Shown here: positions 36,529 to 43,841 of the stretch, piece by piece
How positions within the stretch are numbered: position 1 is the stretch's first letter
Layout of the letters: each line of letters starts with the position of its first letter
From: Cyanobacteria bacterium FACHB-63
Lineage (GTDB): Bacteria; Cyanobacteriota; Cyanobacteriia; Leptolyngbyales; Leptolyngbyaceae
Assembly: GCA_014695255.1 (NCBI GenBank)
Contig: JACJNX010000016.1
Span: 62,001-126,000 of the forward strand
DNA length: 64,000 nucleotides
Direction of reading: 5' to 3'
Made by a program: the position numbers and the translations under genes
Notes under the pieces: generated by a model
The model's database searches: none
Seen by the model: the letters and a program-made list of their open reading frames with translations, nothing else
Told to the model about the DNA's origin: nothing

Positions 36529-36891
36529 ATGAGACAGATTAACTTTTTAATCATTTTCGTGATTTGTTTGGCTCTGGTTTTCTTCGGAATTGAGAACACC
36601 GAACCCGCAACGATTCATGTCGTTAAAGATATTCAAGTTCAAGCGCCTTTGTCGATCGAACTGATTCTGGCAGGCGGAATTGGTGCGGTTTTAGCATGGG
36701 TCTTTAGTGTTTGGTCGCAAGTTCAGCGAATGGTTGAAATTCGTAAAGAAGTGACGGTGCGGGAAGACCGCATCCACGCGCTTGAAGACGACCTTGAGCG
36801 CTACAAAGCAGAACTCGAAGAGCAGCAGCGCCTCTTACCCGCCGCTCAAACCGTGCAAGATGCAGAATCTCGTGAGATCTACGCCCAGTAG
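36529..36891 (+). CDS. LapA-like (DUF1049) membrane protein
   Basis: This 120-residue protein has two transmembrane helices (INFLIIFVICLALVFFGIEN and ELILAGGIGAVLAWVFSVW) and a C-terminal cytoplasmic coiled coil (residues ~68-110, RIHALEDDLERYKAELEEQQ). This is the LapA/DUF1049 layout. In E. coli LapA works with the TPR protein LapB to control LPS synthesis; whether that holds in cyanobacteria is unknown. A 42-codon membrane ORF follows 9 bp later. Confidence 0.85.
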   Translation: MRQINFLIIFVICLALVFFGIENTEPATIHVVKDIQVQAPLSIELILAGGIGAVLAWVFSVWSQVQRMVEIRKEVTVREDRIHALEDDLERYKAELEEQQRLLPAAQTVQDAESREIYAQ

Positions 36892-36900
36892 GACGAGAGA

Positions 36901-37029
36901 ATGCCACCCTTTGCGTTTCTGAATCTAGACGAGTTTGCGAGTCGGGATTGGAGTTTTTGTGTACCATTGACCCTATTAGCCTTTATTGTGCTAGCTGCTG
37001 TTTATTTCGCACGGGTCAAGATTCGCTAA
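36901..37029 (+). CDS. 42-codon single-helix membrane protein
   Basis: A short ORF starts at ATG 36901 behind a purine-rich site (AGGACGAGAGA) and ends at TAA 37027-37029. It reads MPPFAFLNLDEFASRDWSF, then one hydrophobic helix (LTLLAFIVLAAVYF) and a basic ending ARVKIR, a normal positive-inside single-span topology. I do not recognise it as a known photosystem or cytochrome small subunit. It sits tightly between the LapA-like gene and scpA, 12 bp before the scpA start, which supports translation. Confidence 0.5.
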   Translation: MPPFAFLNLDEFASRDWSFCVPLTLLAFIVLAAVYFARVKIR

Positions 37030-37041
37030 TTCTCCCAATCT

Positions 37042-37863
37042 ATGCCAGTCTCTCTCGCTCAAGACGCGATCGCGCTTTTAATTGATCTAGCTGAACGCGG
37101 TGAAATTGATCCGTGGGATGTGAAGGTGATCGATGTGATCGATCGCTTTCTGAGTGAGCTTGCCCCTGCGACCGGACGAGAACTCTACGAAGCGAATCTC
37201 ACCCAGTCGGGGCAAGCATTCCTCTATGCGTCGATGCTGCTCTTGCTCAAAGCCAACACTTTAGCGCAAGTAGACACCACGCCAGAAGTTCCAGAGTTTC
37301 CCGAAGGGGACGAATTTCTCGATTCTTTGGAATTGGGTCAAACGGCTTTACCGCTCAACTTGGAGCGCCAACTCCGCCGCAGAGCCGTCGCCCAACCTCC
37401 TCAACGGCGGCGCGTCACCCTCAAAGAACTGATCGAACAACTGCAAATTATTGCCACTGCGCTGGAAGACAAAGAGCCACGCCATCGATCGAAGCGCACC
37501 AAGATTCCGAGAGCAGAAGCCGTTAAAGCGATCGCCGCTCTCGCTCACGAAGAAAATTTGTCAGAAATGGCGGTGGCGATCGAAGGCTTTTTTGCCGATT
37601 ACTGGTCGGAAGTTGCCAACGGGGAAGACTGGATTGATTTTGAACTGGTTTTAGAATTTTGGGTGGCACTGCAAGAACGCAACAACAAAATCGAGCCGCA
37701 CCACTCAGAAAATTACGAGCGCGTGGGCGTGTTCTGGGCGTTATTGCTGCTTTCCGCTCAATCGAAAGTGGAATTATCACAAGATGAGTTTTATCAAGAA
37801 TTGCGAGTGAAATCGCTGGTCGGCTTACCGATCGAGCTTGCCGAGTCTGTTCTCACGGATTAA
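37042..37863 (+). CDS. scpA: Segregation and condensation protein A
   Basis: ScpA is the kleisin that joins the SMC ATPase heads in bacterial condensin. The 273-residue protein has the N-terminal SMC-binding region (LAQDAIALLIDLAERGEIDP, then WDVKVIDVIDRFL), an acidic middle, the QPPQRRRVTLKELIEQLQ block and a winged-helix C-terminus (FWALLLLSAQSKVELSQDEF). The usual partner scpB is not adjacent. A Uma2 gene starts 4 bp after the stop. Confidence 0.9.
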   Translation: MPVSLAQDAIALLIDLAERGEIDPWDVKVIDVIDRFLSELAPATGRELYEANLTQSGQAFLYASMLLLLKANTLAQVDTTPEVPEFPEGDEFLDSLELGQTALPLNLERQLRRRAVAQPPQRRRVTLKELIEQLQIIATALEDKEPRHRSKRTKIPRAEAVKAIAALAHEENLSEMAVAIEGFFADYWSEVANGEDWIDFELVLEFWVALQERNNKIEPHHSENYERVGVFWALLLLSAQSKVELSQDEFYQELRVKSLVGLPIELAESVLTD

Positions 37864-37867
37864 TGTC

Positions 37868-38458
37868 ATGACCCAAGCCAAACCCCGATTCAGAACGATC
37901 GAAGAATATCTCGACTATGACGACGGGACGGATACCCGGTATGAGTTAGTAGATGGAGAGCTAGTTGAGTTGCCAAATGAAAAACAGATCAATCTGTTGA
38001 TTGCGCGGTTTTTGTTTCTCTGCTTTGTCCAAATGGGCATCCCATTTGATCGCGTTGGAGACAAGCAGCAAATCGCTGTAGAGTCTTCCACCGTCACAGC
38101 GAGAGAACCTGATTTAACCGTTATTCCAGAAGAAACACTTGCTGCGATGGGTGAAGGATCTTTTATTGCTCGCGACATGCCTGCTCCGCTGCTTGTTGTC
38201 GAAATCGTATCGCCAGGTAAGCCTGGAAGCGCGAATTATGATCGCGATTATGTTGAGAAACCCCGCGAATATGCAGCGCGAGGGATTGCTGAATTTTGGC
38301 AAGTCGATCCGAGTCGAGAGATTGTTACGGTGCTGAGTCTTGAGAACGGCGTTTATCGATCGAGAGAGTTTCGCGGAGGGGATTTCGTCGTTTCTCCCAC
38401 GTTTCCAGACCTACAACTGACAGCCGAGCAAATTCTGAGGGCTGGAAGCGATCGTTAG
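37868..38458 (+). CDS. Uma2-family putative endonuclease (copy 1)
   Basis: This 196-residue protein starts at ATG 37868 (MTQAKPRFRTIEEYLDYDDG); an in-frame start 30 bp upstream lies inside scpA. It has the Uma2/DUF820 restriction-endonuclease-like fold: RYELVDGELVELPNEKQ, PDLTVIPEETL, and the catalytic strand LLVVEIVSPGKPGSANYDRD with EYAARGIAEFWQVDP. Uma2 proteins are greatly expanded in cyanobacteria. Their substrate is unknown, and transposon-linked or self-mobility roles have been proposed. It is clearly diverged from the two near-identical copies at 41.5 and 42.6 kb. Confidence 0.85.
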   Translation: MTQAKPRFRTIEEYLDYDDGTDTRYELVDGELVELPNEKQINLLIARFLFLCFVQMGIPFDRVGDKQQIAVESSTVTAREPDLTVIPEETLAAMGEGSFIARDMPAPLLVVEIVSPGKPGSANYDRDYVEKPREYAARGIAEFWQVDPSREIVTVLSLENGVYRSREFRGGDFVVSPTFPDLQLTAEQILRAGSDR

Positions 38459-38531
38459 ACAGTTCGCTTTGATGGTGTAATTTTTTCAATCTCTGCCGCA
38501 TCTTTGGCTAAATCAGATTTGCAAGCTTTAG

Positions 38532-38864
38532 GTGATCGACAAAAATGAGCAATTTTTTCTCACAGCCGAGTTTCTAAAGGTCGCGATCGGGCTTCTAAGA
38601 GTCGCTATCGAGTCTTTGAGACTCGTCCGTGAGGTTCTGAGTGTGGTCGTCGAGTCTTTAAGAGTCATCGTCGAGTCTTTGAGAGTGGTCAACGAAGTTC
38701 TAAGACTCGTCCGTGAGGTTCTGAGTGTCGGCAATGAGCCTCTAAGAGTCGCTCATGAGGTTTTGAGTGTCGCCGTCGAGTCTTTGAGCTTCGTCCGTGA
38801 GGTTCTGAGAGTCGGCAATGAGTCTTTGAGACTTGTGAGTGAGTCTTTGAGGTTCAGAGAAGCA
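38532..38864 (+). repeat. 21-bp heptad-coding tandem array 1 with in-frame ORF
   Basis: Fourteen 21-bp units (38571-38864) encode heptads of the type SLRLVRE/VLSVVVE in a frame starting at GTG 38532 (IDKNEQFFLTAEFLK). The leader and first units match array 2 at 42.1 kb. The frame stays open through all units and then runs antisense into the DUF433 gene, so the protein end is doubtful. The heptads predict an amphipathic helix or coiled coil. Minus-strand frames carry stops, so if anything is translated it is the plus frame. Upstream lies a remnant of a Uma2 3' end (CCGCATCTTTGGCTAA). Confidence 0.75.
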
Positions 38865-39132
38865 GCGCTTTTGTCTGCTGCCGTAGTGTTTCAAAAACTT
38901 CTTTTCCTTGCTCTAGGTAGGCACCGATCTTGCTTCGATTTGCAAGATAGAAGGCAATTGCTCCGTAGACCTCTTCTAACGTCAGTGCAGGAAATGATTG
39001 AGCAATACTTTCAGGTGACGCTCCTTCTAAGAAGGCATAAACGATCGAATCTAGAGAGACGCGCTTTCCTAAAATTCGGTAACTTCCTTCACGTTCTTCG
39101 ACATACTGTTTTGTCGTGATAGCAGCACTCAT
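38854..39132 (-). CDS. DUF433 family antitoxin-like protein
   Basis: This 92-residue protein matches DUF433: [63 protein letters not shown]433 proteins are usually the antitoxin of a pair with a DUF5615 PIN-like toxin encoded immediately downstream. Here the downstream side is the 21-bp tandem array, and no toxin gene is present. Its last codons overlap the last repeat unit. It may be an orphan or a relic of a pair. Confidence 0.8.
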   Translation of the reverse strand: MSAAITTKQYVEEREGSYRILGKRVSLDSIVYAFLEGASPESIAQSFPALTLEEVYGAIAFYLANRSKIGAYLEQGKEVFETLRQQTKALLL

Positions 39133-39339
39133 CGCTTTTTTACTGAACGCTCTACGTCTTCAAACTTATCATTTAGTGAGGCAATGCGATCAACGATGAC
39201 AGATCAATCGACCTATGTGTACACGATTGAAGTAAGTACAAAGGAGAAAGATCTTCGGTGCTAGGTAAGAGATCCTCAGAATGACAATTTCTCGTAGGGT
39301 TTGAAGCTAGAAATGAATCTTTAAGATCGCCTGAAATGC

Positions 39340-41007
39340 CTATAGCTTACACTTTACGAGCCGCGATGCCAAAGAAGATACTAACAGAGAAGAGACCCCC
39401 ACTCCACCACACCAGTCCACCATATTACCGTCCACAAAAATATCTACTGGAATATGTCCGCGTAGTGACGAGATGTTAAAAGTCAAATCAATGAACTCAT
39501 TGTCCTCCATCCATCCATTGGCGTGACAAAACTTGTTCCACGCCTCCTCATGATACTGCCCGTCTGGAATACCGCCACACTCTAGGTAAATTTCCTTTTG
39601 CACACTGAAGCCAAAGTGACCGTTGCTATATTTCACCCATAGAATGTCGAGCGCTTTTAGTACATTACAAGGGAAATTCAGCAACTCCTCCGGCTCAAAC
39701 CATTGCCCCTCTTCTTTTCCAACAGCCGTAATCATCAATCGATAAGTCTCCTTGTCTGCCTCTTTCCACTGCCCGTTTCTCAAATACTCCTCTAACTTCT
39801 GATACTGCAAATTCTGCACATTTGCTATTTTTGTCGTTTCGGGTTCAACAGATTGAGACGAAGCGGCTATTTCAGCCGCCGCTTCAAGCAACTGCAACAT
39901 TTGAGAAAACAGCCGCTCCTCGATTGCTTCTGCATCAGCGTCCGTCAAACTGAGCCGATTCTGAATTTGCTTCAATTGTCTTCGGGTACGATCGCTAAAC
40001 GGAATTTCTCTAATCGCCTTCTTTAGTGCCTGCTCGTACCGCTTCCGCTTCTGTGCCCGCGATCGAAAAGGGGCTTGTAGTTCTGCCTCAATTTGGGCTG
40101 CAACTTCTAAAGGAATTTCTAAATGCTCCCGTTCAACATCCAGCACTTCTCGATCAAGCGAATCTGGATCAATTTCACCCTCGAAATCTGGCGCTTGATC
40201 TAGCTCTTGCAGCAACGCATCGACGAATTGACGATATTGAGTTTGCGGATCTGCCTTGGGTGCACGCACGATCGGAAGCCGATACCCTTCCTCTTCTGCC
40301 ACGATAATTTTAGGTGGAGCCGCCGCCGCATATTCCGTCTGAAGCTTTCGCACCGCATACTCATGCAAATCTTGAGCGTCAATCCATTCTCGATGCTGTT
40401 GCTGCGCCAGCCCCTCCATGCCTTCAATCAAAAATCGAGTATAAAGCGACAAAGGACGATCGTCGATCGCGCTGCCTTTCGGTTGATAGGAAACCTCATT
40501 CGGACTAGAAGACGCTAAAACAACGCTGCCGCGAACGCTCAACCGCTCAAAATCAACTGAGGCATTGCCTTTCTTCAACAAATTCGCAAACGCGCCACTA
40601 AAACAGCAATCGAGAATCACAATAATTTTGCGCGATCGACTATTTTGCATATGACGATGCAGAAAACTCGCCTCGATCGCCGTCGCTTCTACCAATTGAT
40701 TCTGTTCTTTCCGAGTTTGGCAAGTCGTGAGAAAAAGATCCTTTCCTGCATTCCGGTCTAATGCACCATGCCCAGAGAAATACAGCAGCAACACATCCTC
40801 TTTAGAAGCACTGCTGGCAAAAAAGCGATCGATCCGTTCCCGCATTTGTTGAGGATCGGGATTAAGGAGCGGCGGTTCGATCGTAAATTCGCCCCGTTCC
40901 TCCAACACGCGCTGCATCTCTTCCACATCCCGCATCACGCCCGGAAGCGGCTCATAGCCATCCCCATACTCACTCACCCCAATCAGGAGCGCGACCCGTT
41001 TACTCAT
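39340..41007 (-). CDS. Caspase-like protease with C-terminal GUN4 domain
   Basis: This is a 555-residue fusion. Residues 1-~245 are a caspase/metacaspase (peptidase C14) domain: VALLIGVSEYGDG, catalytic His80 in LYFSGHGALD and Cys135 in ILDCCFSGAF. Residues ~255-370 are a helical connector with RRQLKQIQNRLSLTDADAEA, a motif also seen in cyanobacterial signalling proteins. Residues ~401-525 are a GUN4 domain: LRNGQWKEADKETYRLM, LLNFPCNVLKALDILWVKYS, GHFGFSVQKEIYL, SSLRGHIP. GUN4 binds tetrapyrroles such as Mg-protoporphyrin, so a tetrapyrrole-gated protease is possible (inference). The small gene upstream overlaps its start by 8 bp. Confidence 0.88.
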   Translation of the reverse strand: MSKRVALLIGVSEYGDGYEPLPGVMRDVEEMQRVLEERGEFTIEPPLLNPDPQQMRERIDRFFASSASKEDVLLLYFSGHGALDRNAGKDLFLTTCQTRKEQNQLVEATAIEASFLHRHMQNSRSRKIIVILDCCFSGAFANLLKKGNASVDFERLSVRGSVVLASSSPNEVSYQPKGSAIDDRPLSLYTRFLIEGMEGLAQQQHREWIDAQDLHEYAVRKLQTEYAAAAPPKIIVAEEEGYRLPIVRAPKADPQTQYRQFVDALLQELDQAPDFEGEIDPDSLDREVLDVEREHLEIPLEVAAQIEAELQAPFRSRAQKRKRYEQALKKAIREIPFSDRTRRQLKQIQNRLSLTDADAEAIEERLFSQMLQLLEAAAEIAASSQSVEPETTKIANVQNLQYQKLEEYLRNGQWKEADKETYRLMITAVGKEEGQWFEPEELLNFPCNVLKALDILWVKYSNGHFGFSVQKEIYLECGGIPDGQYHEEAWNKFCHANGWMEDNEFIDLTFNISSLRGHIPVDIFVDGNMVDWCGGVGVSSLLVSSLASRLVKCKL

Positions 41008-41413
41008 TCTTCGCTTTCTTCAGTGCCTCAACCTCGGAAATGAAGCGCTGTGCACTCTCTAACGTCGCATCCAGTTTTTGCTGACTGTCCCCTTTGAATG
41101 AGAATTTTAAATCCTCATACTCGATCGTGACTTCCGTTGGCGTTCCAAATAGCCGCTGATACAGCCACTTCACCAATGTCTCAAGGCTGCTAAACGTAAT
41201 CTTCAAGTCAAACACCCCAGGTTCGGGCTTATCTCCCTTGGGCGCAAGCTCCTTGGGCAGAGACGGATCGAGAGATGGATAAACGCGATCGACTTCTTCA
41301 GCGATTTCTCGAATCTGGCTATAAAGTTGTTGCGTCAGTGCTTCTAAATCTTCTGCGTCAAATTCAGCATTTTGTAGCGCTAAAGAAAGTTGAATTTCGT
41401 CAGAGACAGTCAT
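41000..41413 (-). CDS. Small EACC1-like protein upstream of the caspase-GUN4 gene
   Basis: This 137-residue soluble protein is translated before, and overlaps by 8 bp, the caspase-GUN4 gene, so the two are co-expressed. Its layout is an acidic helical N-terminus (DAEDLEALTQQLYSQIREIA) followed by a beta-helix-beta core: DLKITFSSLETLVKWLYQRL, then TEVTIEYEDLKFSFKG, and a C-terminal helix. This resembles the effector-associated constant component (EACC1) encoded next to caspase- or trypsin-like effectors in prokaryotic conflict systems. The family call is from memory of the pattern and needs a profile search; the operon link is solid. Confidence 0.6.
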   Translation of the reverse strand: MTVSDEIQLSLALQNAEFDAEDLEALTQQLYSQIREIAEEVDRVYPSLDPSLPKELAPKGDKPEPGVFDLKITFSSLETLVKWLYQRLFGTPTEVTIEYEDLKFSFKGDSQQKLDATLESAQRFISEVEALKKAKNE

Positions 41414-41514
41414 ACGGGTTCATCCGAATTCACTGAGAAAATTTTAACGCTTAAAAAGTTCTGTGGAAAAAGCCGTTCTGTTAAGCTACGGATACGAACT
41501 CAGCGCGGCAAGCC

Positions 41515-42093
41515 ATGACTGCCTTAGTGATTAATCTCCGCCCCACGATCGAACTCACCGATGATGAGTTTCTCAAGTTCTGCCAGCAAAATCCAGAACT
41601 CAGAATTGAAAGCACTGCAACCGGAGCGCTAGTTGTTATGCCACCCACCGGAGGAGGTTCTGGAAAACGAAATTTTAGCTTGACCACTCAATTTGGAATC
41701 TGGGTTGAACAAACTCAGCTAGGTGAAGGATTTGATTCTTCAACGGTCTTTAAGTTACCGAATGGAGCCAGACGATCGCTCGATGTTGCTTGGGTCACGA
41801 GCGATCGCTGGAACGCGCTCACTCTCGAAGAACAAGAACGATTTCCGCCGATCGCCCCTGATTTTGTCATCGAACTCCGCTCTCGAACGGACGACCTCGA
41901 AGACCTCGAAGCCAAAATGCAGGAATACATGGACAACGGGGTGCGTCTCGGTTGGCTGATTGATCCCATCACCAAGCAAGTCAAAATCTATCATCAAGGG
42001 CAGCCCGTAGAAACGCTACAAAATCCGACCACGCTCTCCGGTGAGACAGTCTTACCTGGATTTGTCCTCGATCTCAGCCGCATTTTTCGCTAA
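41515..42093 (+). CDS. Uma2-family putative endonuclease (copy 2, intact)
   Basis: This 192-residue Uma2 protein has MTALVINLRPTIELTDDEFL, RIESTATGALVVMPPTGGG, LDVAWVTSDRW, and the catalytic strand PDFVIELRSRTDDLEDLEAK followed by EYMDNGVRLGWLIDP. It is nearly identical to copy 3 (42.56 kb) over most of its length and shares ~40 bp of upstream DNA, including GAGGCAA/GCGGCAA just before the ATG. A short block around codons 55-75 is unrelated between them. The heptad array 2 ORF begins 22 bp after the stop. Confidence 0.88.
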   Translation: MTALVINLRPTIELTDDEFLKFCQQNPELRIESTATGALVVMPPTGGGSGKRNFSLTTQFGIWVEQTQLGEGFDSSTVFKLPNGARRSLDVAWVTSDRWNALTLEEQERFPPIAPDFVIELRSRTDDLEDLEAKMQEYMDNGVRLGWLIDPITKQVKIYHQGQPVETLQNPTTLSGETVLPGFVLDLSRIFR

Positions 42094-42114
42094 ATCAGAG
42101 TTACAAAGCTTCAG

Positions 42115-42465
42115 GTGATGGGCAAGAATGAGCAATTTTTTCTCAAAGCCGAGCCTCAGAACCTCACGGACGAGTCTCAAAGACTCGTCCGTGAGGTTCT
42201 GAGAGTCGCGATCGAGCTTCTAAGAGTCGCCGTCGAGTCTTTGAGACTCGTCCGTGAGTTTCTGAACCTCGTCCGTGAGTTTCTGAACCTCGTCCGTGAG
42301 TTTCTGAACCTCGTCTATGAGTTTCTGAATCTCGTCTATGAGGTTCTGAATCTCGTCTATGAGGTTCTGAGACTTGTGAATGAGTCTTTGAGATTCAGGG
42401 CTGAGTGTTTTTCCCTCAACCATCACGAAGTCATGACTACGGCGCAAGTCCAACAAATTTCTTAG
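42115..42465 (+). repeat. 21-bp heptad-coding tandem array 2 with in-frame ORF
   Basis: Twelve units of 21 bp (42154-42405) encode heptads of the type FLNLVRE, FLNLVYE and SLRLVRE, in frame from GTG 42115 or ATG 42118 (MGKNEQFFLKAEPQNL). Central units are almost identical. The leader matches array 1. The ORF ends at 42465 after a non-repeat tail (FSLNHHEVMTTAQVQQIS). The minus strand is also open, with LTDEVQK heptads, so the coding strand is not proven, but only the plus frame is shared with array 1. It sits between two Uma2 copies. Confidence 0.8.
42155..42203. repeat. Perfect 23-bp inverted repeat at the head of array 2
   Basis: Left arm 42155-42177 and right arm 42181-42203 are exact reverse complements with a CAA loop. 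The arms start CTCAGAACCTCACGG and end CCGTGAGGTTCTGAG. The right arm is a normal repeat unit junction; the left arm is the same sequence inverted. RNA or single-stranded DNA from here would fold into a very stable hairpin. Array 1 lacks it. Confidence 0.95.
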
Positions 42466-42563
42466 TCCGAGTACCGAGAAGGAAGCTCATCAGTTTCGTT
42501 GCTGTAATTTTTCAACCTTTGCTTTCTTGCTACGCTACAGATATCGATTTAGCGAGGCAACTC

Positions 42564-43140
42564 ATGACTGCCTTAGTGATTAATCTCAGACCGACGATCG
42601 AACTCACCGACGACGAGTTCCTCAAGTTCTGCCAACAAAATCCAGAACTCAGAATTGAAAGCACTGCAACCGGAGCGTTAGTGATTATGCCACCGACTGG
42701 AGGAGGTTCTGGAAAACGCAACGCGGATTTAACAACTGATGTAACCCTGTGGAATCGACAGACAGAATTAGGAGTTGTCTTTGATTCTTCAACTGTCTTT
42801 AAGTTACCGAATGGAGCCAGACGATCGCCCGATGTTGCCTGGATAACAAACGATCGCTGGAACACTTTGACTCTAGAAGAACAAGAACGATTTCCATCGA
42901 TCGCCCCCGATTTCGTCATCGAACTCCCCTCTCGAATGGACGACCTCGAAGACCTCGAAGCCAAGATGCAGGAATACATGGAAAACGGGGTGTCTCGGTT
43001 GGCTAGTCGATCCTATGACCCGCCAAGTCAGGATTCATCGCCAAGGACAACCCGTAGACACCTTACAAGATCCGAATACGCTCTCCGGTGAGACGGTCTT
43101 ACCTGGATTTGTCCTTGACCTCAGCCGCATTTTTCGCTGA
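42564..43140 (+). pseudogene. Uma2-family gene copy 3, frameshifted
   Basis: This is the paralogue of copy 2, starting with the same MTALVINLRPTIELTDDEFL. At about 42992 a 2-bp deletion relative to copy 2 (GGGGTG-TCTCGG against GGGGTGCGTCTCGG) shifts the frame. Restoring it regains LGWLVDPMTRQVRIHRQG through VLDLSRIFR and a stop at 43138-43140. In the shifted frame translation runs to 43091 with an unrelated tail. The catalytic strand is also changed, FVIELPSRMDD against FVIELRSRTDD. It is a recent duplicate that has been inactivated. Confidence 0.9.
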
Positions 43141-43143
43141 AAC

Positions 43144-43656
43144 CTATGATGAAAATCGCTCTAACCAGCGTCGAATTCTAACCTTGCCTGCAACATATAA
43201 CGGCAGTTGATAGTGTTCCGCCAGCAGCCAAGAGACAAAACCGAAGTGACAAGCAAACGTTAATGCAATCCAAAACTTCGGAAACCAAGCACCGGAACTG
43301 CCATCAAGCGGGATAAAAACCTGCGACGGCAACCAAATTAGACTCGGCGGCAGCACCACTAATGCGAGGCCCACAAGCCAAATCACGATCGACAAATCCA
43401 CATCGGTTTGATTCGCCGCCTGCCATTTGCGCCCATTCCACCGCCACGTCATCGGCTGCGAACTATCCTCCACATGAACTGTCTGCTCATTCAAGTTCGC
43501 TGTGAAAATGTGACGACAGAAATTACAGGCAAACGCATCCATCAGCGTTAATCCTTCCACCTGTCCATGACGACAAATCGGACAGGGGTAAGCTTCTTGA
43601 TAATTCAATGTCCGTCGATCGAGGGACACACTTGGAACTGATTTCGGATACTGCAT
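43144..43656 (-). CDS. Zinc-ribbon membrane protein, uncharacterised
   Basis: This 170-residue protein has an N-terminal zinc ribbon built from two CxxC pairs (YPCPICRHGQ and FACNFCRHIF) with a basic strand between, then a WRWNGRKW segment and two transmembrane helices (IVIWLVGLALVVLPPSLIWL and FWIALTFACHFGFVSWLLA). Such cytoplasmic ribbons on a small membrane protein are seen in uncharacterised cyanobacterial families. No function can be assigned. It is convergent with the broken Uma2 copy, with only 3 bp between the ends. Confidence 0.75.
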   Translation of the reverse strand: MQYPKSVPSVSLDRRTLNYQEAYPCPICRHGQVEGLTLMDAFACNFCRHIFTANLNEQTVHVEDSSQPMTWRWNGRKWQAANQTDVDLSIVIWLVGLALVVLPPSLIWLPSQVFIPLDGSSGAWFPKFWIALTFACHFGFVSWLLAEHYQLPLYVAGKVRIRRWLERFSS

Positions 43657-43841
43657 GATCCGCCCTAAAAAGTTTGAACTAATGCCTCTCCTAGTCTATC
43701 GATTTTCTTAGAGTCAATGCTGATCCCCCAATATCCCTTTCACTTCAAATCGTTGCTGCTTCAGATCTCATTTGCGAATTGAGCATTTCCACCTAGAATG
43801 GAATTAGAGATGAGTACATATACACAGCGTAGGATATCTTT

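Noticed and set aside
39197-39265. 22-codon ORF between DUF433 and the caspase gene
   Set aside because: No ribosome site and no recognisable sequence; too short to support.
38571-42405. CRISPR array
   Set aside because: Units are contiguous 21-bp repeats with no unique spacers, keep a reading frame, and have no cas genes nearby. The 20-bp array at 31.3 kb is rejected for the same reason.
42220-42456. Minus-strand coiled-coil ORF with LTDEVQK heptads in array 2
   Set aside because: It mirrors the 21-bp periodicity; the matching frame in array 1 has a stop, while the plus frame is open in both. Not excluded, but the plus strand is favoured.
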